Source of the DNA: an uncultured Hungatella sp.
GTDB lineage: Bacteria > Bacillota > Clostridia > Lachnospirales > Lachnospiraceae
DNA: 14,440 nucleotides
Direction: 5' to 3'
NCBI GenBank assembly: GCA_910585645.1
Contig: CAJUFP010000113.1
Location: forward strand, 1 to 14,440
Shown here: piece by piece, positions 1-6,191 of the stretch
How positions within the stretch are numbered: the first letter of the stretch is position 1
Layout: each line of letters opens with the position of its first letter
The notes under the pieces: generated by a model
What the model saw: the letters and a program-made list of their open reading frames with translations, nothing else
Told to the model about the DNA's origin: nothing
Database searches by the model: none
Translations under genes and position numbers: made by a program

Positions 1-53
1 CGCACGTCCGGTTCTGTGAGGGGCATACCCCGTAAGGGGTATGTCTACTCGAC
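1..53 (+). mobile_element. Group II intron, 3' end (half of domain V and complete domain VI)
   Basis: Bases 1-14 match the 3' strand of a bacterial group II intron domain V (GCACG, then CCGGTTC). Bases 18-50 fold into domain VI. G18-G20 pair with C48-C50, G21-G23 pair with T44-T46 through G-C and G-T pairs, and C24-C31 pair with G36-G43 around a GTAA tetraloop (32-35). A47 is left unpaired seven bases before the 3' splice site GAC (51-53), which is the expected place for the lariat branch point. The rest of the intron, including any reverse transcriptase gene, lies upstream of the window. The exon it was inserted into could not be recognised from the bases after 53. Confidence 0.85.
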
Positions 54-131
54 CAGGGTGCAAACATAAGTTCTGTGCTGCCATTAAATTCAGATTGACA
101 AATAAAAATTTATGTGTCATAATATCCATGA

Positions 132-177
132 ACCACTGAAAACGTGAATACGTCGTAGGTGGTGTTTTTATTTTTTT
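132..177 (+). terminator. Putative intrinsic terminator after the intron
   Basis: ACCACT (132-137) pairs with GGTGGT (158-163), with one G-T pair. An inner ACGT/ACGT helix (142-145 with 150-153) closes a GAAT loop. A run of 12 T with one A interruption follows at 165-177. The arrangement resembles a rho-independent terminator on the + strand and would stop read-through from the intron side before the pglZ remnant. The outer stem is short and the inner loop asymmetric, so confidence is moderate. Confidence 0.45.
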
Positions 178-281
178 GGATAGATTACAAGCCCATATTT
201 CTCACGGCTGGCTTTTTCATTAAATATCCCATGAACTGATAAAGTAGCCATAACACTTCCGACATATTCTTGTATTGCCCA
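168..281 (-). pseudogene. 3' remnant of an unidentified minus-strand gene
   Basis: On the minus strand an open frame of 37 codons runs from 281 to a TAA at 168-170, with a stop (TGA, 282-284) directly upstream. It reads WAIQEYVGSVMATL, continues with SVHGIFNEKASREKYG and ends LVIYPKK. The composition looks like a genuine protein C-terminus rather than random translation, but I do not recognise the family. No start codon or ribosome-binding site is available at the 5' side, so it would be a tail cut off where the pglZ remnant begins on the opposite strand. It could instead be a chance open frame. Confidence 0.35.
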
Positions 282-993
282 TCAGCTGGCAGTCTTTGAG
301 GATGCGGCGAAAAAAGCGGATGAACTTTTACAGGAACATGAATATGTGGCTGTTACCGGCGATCATGGCAGCAGCCGCCTGGCGGCGCTGGCTTTTCATG
401 ATTCAAGTGTTGTGCCTGTTTCTGCTCCTGCAAAGGCTGCTGTGCGCTCTTTTGGGCGTTTCTGTGAATTGGGAGACAATGCTGACAGTTTTATGGCGCT
501 GCCTGGAATGACGAAGGAGGTTAGAGGCGGCAAAACTTTTGTTGTAATGAATCGCTATCAGCATTTCCAGGTGGGCGGCAATGCGGCTGGCGGCAATACG
601 GATAACCGTGATGTAGTGGGAGAAATCCATGGGGGCAATACGACCGAGGAACGCCTTGTCCCGGTGATTATCCTTAAGAGAAAACGGCCTTTGCCGCCAA
701 TCATCTGCAAACCAAAGAATAAATTTGTGACCAAAAAGAATGGTCATGTTGAGGCGATATTAGAATTTAACCGTTTGGTATCTTCTCTGGAAGTTTCGTT
801 GAATACCAATGATGCCGTTTGTGTATCTGACACAGACGAGACATGGCGGGTGATACTCGATGGCGTGGCGGAGGAAGAATTGCCTCTGACTGTGATTGCC
901 AATGGCAGTCTGCTTCCAGAAAAAGTGGTATTGAAGGTCAGGACCCAGGGAATCAGCAGGAATGCGGATCCGTTAGGTGGTATGGGATTATGA
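235..993 (+). pseudogene. pglZ: 5'-truncated pglZ (BREX alkaline-phosphatase-like protein)
   Basis: The frame is open from 235 (after a TGA at 232-234) to TGA 991-993. From about 280 it reads as the C-terminal third of a PglZ-domain protein: HQLAVFEDAA, VAVTGDHGSSRLAALAFH, FVVMNRYQHF, NAAGGNTDNRDVVGEIHGG and ERLVPVIILKRK, then a C-terminal beta-rich tail. The Asp and His of GDHG and the His of GEIHGG correspond to metal ligands of the alkaline-phosphatase fold. PglZ proteins usually exceed 600 residues, and the N-terminal half with the nucleophile region is missing. No ATG with a ribosome-binding site precedes this part; the only candidate is a GTG at 346 inside the conserved core. It is therefore read as a gene broken by rearrangement rather than a short functional gene. 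PglZ is a core component of all BREX systems. Confidence 0.75.
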
Positions 994-1193
994 AACGGGA
1001 AAAGATAATGTGCTGTAAATGCGGGAAAACACTGAAAAAAGATGAGACCGCGCTTTGCAGGAAATTGCTTGATGTTGATACGGAAGATTTTTATTGTATC
1101 GATTGTCTGAGTGGGTATCTTGAGTGTACAAGGGAGGACCTTGAAGTTAAAATTCAGGAATTTAAAGAGCAGGGCTGTACGTTGTTTCTGTGA
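990..1193 (+). CDS. Small cysteine-rich (putative zinc-binding) protein of the BREX operon
   Basis: This is a 67-residue protein whose ATG overlaps the pglZ stop as ATGA, so the two are translationally coupled. The frame is open further upstream, but this start gives a compact product with AGGTGG 8-10 bases ahead. It has two CxxC pairs, C8-x2-C11 (CCKCGK) and C36-x2-C39 (CIDC), plus Cys at 9, 23, 46 and 63. The spacing suits a small zinc ribbon. The rest is charged and probably helical (REDLEVKIQEFKEQG). It has no signal peptide or membrane segment. brxL begins 18 bases after its stop, so it belongs to the same transcript. I do not recognise the family. A role as an adaptor or DNA-contacting subunit of the defence complex is inference. 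Confidence 0.75.
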   Translation: MKREKIMCCKCGKTLKKDETALCRKLLDVDTEDFYCIDCLSGYLECTREDLEVKIQEFKEQGCTLFL

Positions 1194-1211
1194 TGGAGGG
1201 AGGAGCATAAA

Positions 1212-2660
1212 ATGCTGGAAGATAAAGTGCGAGACGTGTTTGCGGACATGGTAGTGCTGAAGAATCCGGAAAGGACAGAGTTCTTTTCTAATCTGAGCCT
1301 GCCTTCCTACATGCGTGACTGGCTTGTTATGAAGTTTTCGGATGACAATGGAGATATTGACTATGACAGTGTTCTTAAGTATATCCGTCAATATATTCCC
1401 AGCCGCGAGGATTATGAGGAGTTTAAATTTGAGATGGTCAATGGTGAGACCGTGCGATTCCTTGCAAGAGTACGAGTCAGTGTGGATATTAAGACTGGCA
1501 AGACTATGTTTGAACTTCCTGATTTCGGAGGGGGCCGGGCAGGTGCGTCCGGTGAAGTTGCTAATGAAGTGGTTTCCCGCTGGAAGGACACATTGTTGAA
1601 GGAAAGCGAGAACTGGGGTATCGTTGAACTGATATGGGGAAAGGATTTCTCTACACGGTCGGCAAAGGGCGTGGTAAGATTGATTGAGTATAGTCCTTTC
1701 TGTCCATATACAGTGGATTTGGAATTTTATAAAGATGCCAGAAATTCGTTTTCTGTAGATGAGTGGATTGATGTTCTAATCGCTGCCGCGGATTATAATC
1801 CAGCCGGTTATGACAGCGAAGAACAGAAATTACATGTGCTCAGAAGATTACTGCCTTTTGCTGAGAAAAGGGTTAATCTTATGGAACTGGCTCCAAAGGG
1901 TACGGGAAAGAGCTATGTGTACCAGAAAATCAGTAAGAGAGGCTGGCTGATTTCCGGTGGAACGGTATCGAGAGCGTCGCTGATTTATGATAATGCTAAA
2001 AAAATTGGCGGCTTAATTACCAGATTCGATTTTGTTGGTTTTGATGAGATTCAGTCTATGACTTTTGTTCAGCCGAATCAGATCCGGACTGCGCTTAAAG
2101 ATTATATGGAATTCGGCGAGGTACAGGGATTTGACGCGCAGGTGGTTGCCGATGCCGGGATTATAGTTCTTGGCAATATTGACGCAGGCCGCTTTGATGT
2201 GAATAAGAATATGATGGAGGAGGTAAGCCCTGTATTTAAAGAGTCAGCAGCGCTTGACCGTTTTCACGGGTTTATTCCCGGATGGGAAATCCCCCGCATG
2301 CATCAGGGGTTAGTGGCAAACGGCTGGGCCTTGAATACGGAATATTTCGCGGAGGTGCTCCATCTTCTTCGCGATGATTTGACTTATGCCGCAATTGTTG
2401 ATGAATGTCTGGATATTCCGGAAAAGCCGGATAAACGGGATCTTACCGCAATTAAGCGTCTTTGTACCGGGTTTGTGAAGCTGCTGTTTCCGAATGCGGC
2501 CTGCAAAGAAGATATCCCTGCGGATGAGTTTATAAAATATTGTCTGGAACCTGCTAAGGAAATGCGCAGTGTTATTAAAAAACAGTTGTGCGTGATTGAT
2601 CCAAAAGAATTTGATGTTCCGGGTAAAAGAAACATTCCTGATATCCGATACCGGTATTAA
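1212..2660 (+). CDS. brxL: BrxL-like AAA+ ATPase (short form, no Lon protease domain)
   Basis: The product is a 482-residue BREX protein with an AAA+ ATPase core. Residues 1-180 form the BrxL N-terminal region, including the segment leading to WIDVLIAAADYNP. Walker A is APKGTGKS (227-234) and Walker B is FVGFDE (274-279). A sensor-1-like Asn lies in VLGNID (N322), and an arginine-finger-like DRFHGFIPGWEIP starts at 349. In type 1 BREX, BrxL is a DNA-binding ring ATPase of about 680 residues with a Lon-like domain. This one ends soon after the AAA+ lid helices, with no Ser-Lys protease region, matching the short BrxL subfamily. The start is supported by GGAGGGAGGAG just upstream. It lies 18 bases after the zinc-protein gene and 13 before the cysteine desulfurase. 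No frame damage is seen, unlike pglZ. Confidence 0.85.
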   Translation: MLEDKVRDVFADMVVLKNPERTEFFSNLSLPSYMRDWLVMKFSDDNGDIDYDSVLKYIRQYIPSREDYEEFKFEMVNGETVRFLARVRVSVDIKTGKTMFELPDFGGGRAGASGEVANEVVSRWKDTLLKESENWGIVELIWGKDFSTRSAKGVVRLIEYSPFCPYTVDLEFYKDARNSFSVDEWIDVLIAAADYNPAGYDSEEQKLHVLRRLLPFAEKRVNLMELAPKGTGKSYVYQKISKRGWLISGGTVSRASLIYDNAKKIGGLITRFDFVGFDEIQSMTFVQPNQIRTALKDYMEFGEVQGFDAQVVADAGIIVLGNIDAGRFDVNKNMMEEVSPVFKESAALDRFHGFIPGWEIPRMHQGLVANGWALNTEYFAEVLHLLRDDLTYAAIVDECLDIPEKPDKRDLTAIKRLCTGFVKLLFPNAACKEDIPADEFIKYCLEPAKEMRSVIKKQLCVIDPKEFDVPGKRNIPDIRYRY

Positions 2661-2673
2661 GGAGAAAGTGACC

Positions 2674-3798
2674 ATGGGAAAAATCATTTATGCTGATAAT
2701 GCCGCGACTACGAAGTTGGATTTGGATGCCTTTGAGGCGATGAAGCCTTACCTGCTTGAAGAGTATGGTAATGCTTCTCAGCCGTATAGGTTTGCAAGAC
2801 AGGCTAAAAAAGCGCTTGCAGACGCCAGAGCTGTGATTGCGGAATGTATCAAAGCGAAGCCGGAAGAGATCTATTTTACTTCTGGCGGCACTGAAAGCGA
2901 TAACTGGGCAATAAAGGGTATGATGGGGGATGACCATCACAGGTGTGCAATTACGAGTCAAATTGAACATCATGCGGTTTTAAATGCCTGTGCATCTGTG
3001 GAGAGGTCGGGGATTCCGGTGATATATCTGCCTGTGAATGCAGACGGCGTTGTAATGCCGGAGATTTTGCGAAAATATATGACAGGTTCAGTGAAAGTGG
3101 TGTCAATTATGTTGGTTAATAATGAGATTGGCACGATTGAGCCTATTGCCCAGTTAGCGTCCATTGCTCATGAGTATGGCGCCTTGTTCCATACGGATGC
3201 CGTCCAGGCCATAGGACACATCCCGGTTGATGTGAATGAATTGCAGGCAGACATGCTTTCTGCATCTGGGCATAAATTTAACGCGCCTAAAGGTGTGGGG
3301 TTTCTTTATGTCAGGAAAGGGACGCCTTTAAACGCTTATGCTGACGGCGGGGCGCAGGAATCTGGCATGAGGGCAGGAACGGAGAATATCGCGTCTATAG
3401 TTGCCATGGCGGAGGCGCTGAAAAAGAACTGCTCTGATATGAAGGAAACTTCATCAAAGCTTTGGCGTATGGAGGATGCTTTTATTCATACGTTGAAAGG
3501 GGCGGGGATTGATTTTATCCACAATGGGGCGGACAATCGGGTTCCCGGAAATATTAATATTTCTATCAAGGGTATAAATGGCGAGATGTTGCTGCATCGG
3601 TTGGATCTGAAGGGAATATATATCTCTACTGGATCAGCCTGTGATTCTGTCAACATGCGGATTTCTCATGTGATTAAGGCCATTGGAATCCCAAATGATT
3701 ATGCAATGGGGACTGTGCGGATTTCTTTTGGCAGAGATAATGATGAGGAAGATGCAGTGCTGATTGCAGAGGCAATTATTGATATCGTTAATAAATAA
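2674..3798 (+). CDS. Cysteine desulfurase (IscS/NifS/DndA-like)
   Basis: The product is 374 residues and full length for a class V PLP-dependent cysteine desulfurase, which moves sulfur from L-cysteine to an enzyme persulfide. The N-terminus YADNAATTK (6-14) is typical. FTSGGTESDN (68-77), EHH (H100) and TDAVQ (174-178) line the cofactor pocket. K201 in SGHKF is the Schiff-base lysine, and C323 in STGSACDS is the catalytic cysteine. GTVRISFGR (346-354) completes the C-terminal part. ATG 2674 was chosen over upstream in-frame codons because GGAG (2661-2664) fits it and it lies 13 bases after brxL. Its place in a BREX operon, with no iscU beside it, suggests it supplies sulfur for DNA modification, as DndA does in Dnd systems. 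That link is inference; a housekeeping IscS role is the alternative. Confidence 0.88.
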   Translation: MGKIIYADNAATTKLDLDAFEAMKPYLLEEYGNASQPYRFARQAKKALADARAVIAECIKAKPEEIYFTSGGTESDNWAIKGMMGDDHHRCAITSQIEHHAVLNACASVERSGIPVIYLPVNADGVVMPEILRKYMTGSVKVVSIMLVNNEIGTIEPIAQLASIAHEYGALFHTDAVQAIGHIPVDVNELQADMLSASGHKFNAPKGVGFLYVRKGTPLNAYADGGAQESGMRAGTENIASIVAMAEALKKNCSDMKETSSKLWRMEDAFIHTLKGAGIDFIHNGADNRVPGNINISIKGINGEMLLHRLDLKGIYISTGSACDSVNMRISHVIKAIGIPNDYAMGTVRISFGRDNDEEDAVLIAEAIIDIVNK

Positions 3799-3875
3799 AT
3801 CTTATGGGCTGTTAAAGTATAAAATACTGGTATTTATGAAAACAATTATTAACAAAAACTTAACAACTCATTCCC

Positions 3876-3904
3876 TTTCGATTTCCCCCCGCGTCATGTA
3901 TAAT
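3876..3904 (+). promoter_or_regulatory. Probable sigma-A promoter of the DUF1538 operon
   Basis: A perfect TATAAT lies at 3899-3904, 17 bases after a weak -35 (TTTCGA, 3876-3881). A leader of about 50 bases ends in AAGGAGGAG (3946-3954), which sits 6 bases before the TTG start of the next gene. The preceding 70 bases are AT-rich and contain short stems, but no convincing terminator for the upstream operon. Confidence 0.6.
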
Positions 3905-3960
3905 AGGAGATATTTTTTACATACACCAATCTGGCAAAACACAGCAAGGAGGAGACGGGT

Positions 3961-5499
3961 TTGAGACAATTAAAACCAAAGCTTTACGAGAAACTGGAGG
4001 AGGCGTTTAAGGCGGTCCTGCCGGTGGTGGGGATTGTGCTTCTTTTGTGCTTTTGCGTTGCCCCGGTGCCGCCGGGGATTTTGATGGAGTTTTTGGTGGG
4101 GGCGGTGTTCCTCATTGTGGGGATGATGTTCTTTACCCTGGGGGCGGAGATCTCCATGACTCCCATGGGGGAGCAGGTGGGAAGGAGCATGACCAGGAGC
4201 CGGAAGTTGTGGGTGTTTACGGTGCTGGGGTTTATTCTGGGATTTGTCATCACCATATCGGAGCCGGATCTGCAGGTGCTGGCGGGGCAGGTGCCGTCCA
4301 TCCCCAATATGACCCTGATCTTGTCTGTGGCTGTGGGGGTGGGGATCTTTTTGGTGGTGGCTTTGCTGCGTATGCTCTTTGGCATCGCCCTGGCGCCTAT
4401 GCTTTTGGCGCTGTACGCAGGGGCTTTGGGGCTGGCGTTTCTGGTGCCGGGGGATTTTCTGGCGGTGGCTTTTGACTCCGGCGGCGTTACGACGGGGCCT
4501 ATGACCGTGCCGTTTATTATGGCTATGGGCGTGGGGATCTCCTCCATAAGAAATGATAAGCACGCCGCGGATGACAGCTTCGGCCTGGTGGCCCTGTGTT
4601 CTGTGGGGCCTATTCTGGCAGTGCTTTTGCTTGGCATGATTTTTCGGCCTGAGGGCGGCGATTACGCGGTTCAGGAGTACATAGAGGCGGCGGATTCCGT
4701 GGCCCTCGGGGAGATGTTTACTTCCTCCATTCCCCATTACATGAAGGAGATCGGGGTGTCCATGGTGCCTGTGGTGGGATTTTTTGCCGTCTTTCAGGCA
4801 GTGGCCTTAAAGATGGACGGGCGGTCTCTGGGGCGGATCGCGGTGGGACTGGTGTACACCTATGTGGGGCTGGTGGTATTCCTCACAGGGGCCAATGTAG
4901 GGTTTATGCCTGCGGGAAGCTTTCTGGGGCAGACTCTGGCAGGGCTTCGCCACAGGTGGATCATCATCCCTGTAGGGATGGTCATCGGATATTTTATCGT
5001 TCTGGCGGAGCCTGCGGTCTATGTGCTGATGAAGCAGGTGGAGGAGCTGACCGACGGGGCGGTTTCCGGAAATGCCATGAAGCTGAGCCTTTCCATAGGC
5101 GTGGCGGTGTCCATAGGCCTGGCTATGACCAGGGTTCTCACCGGGATCTCGGTGCTGTGGTATCTGATCCCGGGATACGGGCTGGCCCTGATCCTTACCT
5201 TTTTCGTGCCAAAGATCTTTACGGCCATTGCCTTTGACTCAGGCGGGGTGGCGTCGGGGCCTATGACGGCTGCCTTTCTCCTGCCATTTGCCATGGGGGC
5301 CTGTCAGGCGGTGGGAGGCAACCTGGTGCGGGACGCCTTCGGGGTGGTGGCCATGGTGGCCATGACGCCTCTTGTCACCATCCAGGCTCTGGGGGTCTTT
5401 TATCAGCTGCAGACCCGGCGGACTCTGGCCGGGGAGGGGATCGTCCGGACAGACTCCGGGCTGGAAGCCTTTGGCGATTACGATATTATTGAACTGTAG
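3961..5499 (+). CDS. DUF1538 family integral membrane protein (putative transporter)
   Basis: This is a 512-residue polytopic membrane protein with about a dozen hydrophobic segments. It is built from two homologous halves (about 1-235 and 250-490). The repeat signature is AFDSGGVTTGPMT at 170-182 and AFDSGGVASGPMT at 424-436. An EP pair at the end of a membrane helix also recurs at 101-102 and 350-351. The duplication suggests an inverted or tandem-repeat carrier. The substrate of DUF1538 proteins is not established, as far as I know. TTG at 3961 is chosen as start because AAGGAGGAG lies 6 bases upstream and no better ATG exists before the first membrane segment. It begins the operon, and the P-II-like gene starts within 12 bases of its stop, as for transporters controlled by a P-II protein. 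Confidence 0.85.
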   Translation: MRQLKPKLYEKLEEAFKAVLPVVGIVLLLCFCVAPVPPGILMEFLVGAVFLIVGMMFFTLGAEISMTPMGEQVGRSMTRSRKLWVFTVLGFILGFVITISEPDLQVLAGQVPSIPNMTLILSVAVGVGIFLVVALLRMLFGIALAPMLLALYAGALGLAFLVPGDFLAVAFDSGGVTTGPMTVPFIMAMGVGISSIRNDKHAADDSFGLVALCSVGPILAVLLLGMIFRPEGGDYAVQEYIEAADSVALGEMFTSSIPHYMKEIGVSMVPVVGFFAVFQAVALKMDGRSLGRIAVGLVYTYVGLVVFLTGANVGFMPAGSFLGQTLAGLRHRWIIIPVGMVIGYFIVLAEPAVYVLMKQVEELTDGAVSGNAMKLSLSIGVAVSIGLAMTRVLTGISVLWYLIPGYGLALILTFFVPKIFTAIAFDSGGVASGPMTAAFLLPFAMGACQAVGGNLVRDAFGVVAMVAMTPLVTIQALGVFYQLQTRRTLAGEGIVRTDSGLEAFGDYDIIEL

Positions 5500-5510
5500 G
5501 GGGCATGGAG

Positions 5511-6191
5511 ATGAGCGAGCTTTATATGATGACGACTATTACGAACCGGAACATGCTGCCTAATTTTCTGGGATTTTATAAGGAAGAAGGGGTGACGGTG
5601 AACCTGATCACCCTGGGGCGGGGGACAGCCGCCAGCGAGGTGATGGATTATTTCGGGCTGGAATCGGCGGAGAAGGCCGTCATGTTCGGGGTGGTCACAG
5701 AGGAGACCTGGAAGACGGTGAAGCGGGGGCTGCAGAAGCGGTTTCGCATTGACGTGCCTGGCACGGGGATCGCTTTTCTTGTGCCCCTGTCCAGCATCGG
5801 AGGCAGAAGAGAGATCAAGTTTCTCACAGAGCATCAGGATTTTGTGAAGGAGGAGGAAGGGACATTGAAGGATACCAGCCATGAGCTTTTAGTGGTCATC
5901 GCCAATCAGGGGTACAGCAACATGGTCATGGACGCGGCCAAGAGCGCGGGGGCGGGAGGCGGCACGGTGATCCATGCCAGGGGGACCGGGATGGAACGGG
6001 CGGAAAGCTTTTTCGGCGTGTCCCTGGCCTCGGAGAAGGAGATTATTTTTATTGTGTCCAAGACCGGCCAGAGGTCGGAGATCATGAGGGAGGTCATGAC
6101 CAAGGCCGGGATGGGGACAAAGGCCAAGGCCATTATTTTCTCTTTGCCAGTTACCAGCACGGCCGGGTTAAGGCTTTTGGAGGATGAGTGA
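5511..6191 (+). CDS. Tandem P-II-like nitrogen-regulator-family protein
   Basis: The product is 226 residues with two P-II-like ferredoxin-fold halves. The first is about residues 3-98 (MMTTITNRNMLPNFLGFY, then LITLGRGTA). The second is about 124-222 (ELLVVIANQGYSNMVMDAA, then GGTVIHARGTGMERAESFFG and KEIIFIVSKTG). A classical GlnB has about 112 residues, so this is a covalent two-domain version. P-II proteins sense ATP/ADP or other small ligands and bind a membrane or enzyme partner. The DUF1538 protein upstream is the natural partner, which is inference. ATG 5511 is preferred because AGGGGG (5498-5503) lies 7 bases ahead; in-frame ATG 5505 is possible but too close to it. The stop TGA overlaps the GTG start of the next gene. 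Confidence 0.82.
   Translation: MSELYMMTTITNRNMLPNFLGFYKEEGVTVNLITLGRGTAASEVMDYFGLESAEKAVMFGVVTEETWKTVKRGLQKRFRIDVPGTGIAFLVPLSSIGGRREIKFLTEHQDFVKEEEGTLKDTSHELLVVIANQGYSNMVMDAAKSAGAGGGTVIHARGTGMERAESFFGVSLASEKEIIFIVSKTGQRSEIMREVMTKAGMGTKAKAIIFSLPVTSTAGLRLLEDE

Noticed and set aside
843..989. Upstream extension of the zinc-protein frame inside pglZ
   Set aside because: The frame is open, but it overlaps well-recognised PglZ coding sequence. The ATGA overlap at 990 gives a compact, coupled start.
2596..2673. Longer start for the cysteine desulfurase within brxL
   Set aside because: The extra residues are an out-of-frame reading of the BrxL C-terminus. ATG 2674 has GGAG ahead and yields the family-typical N-terminus.
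3799..3845. Possible terminator after the cysteine desulfurase
   Set aside because: Short AGTAT/ATACT and AAATAC/GTATTT stems are present, but they are AT-only, have tiny loops and lack a T-run.
3970..4737. Long minus-strand open frames opposite the DUF1538 gene
   Set aside because: Their His/Pro/Gln-rich and Ser/Thr/Pro-rich composition is typical of the antisense of G-rich membrane-protein coding sequence. They have no ribosome-binding site.
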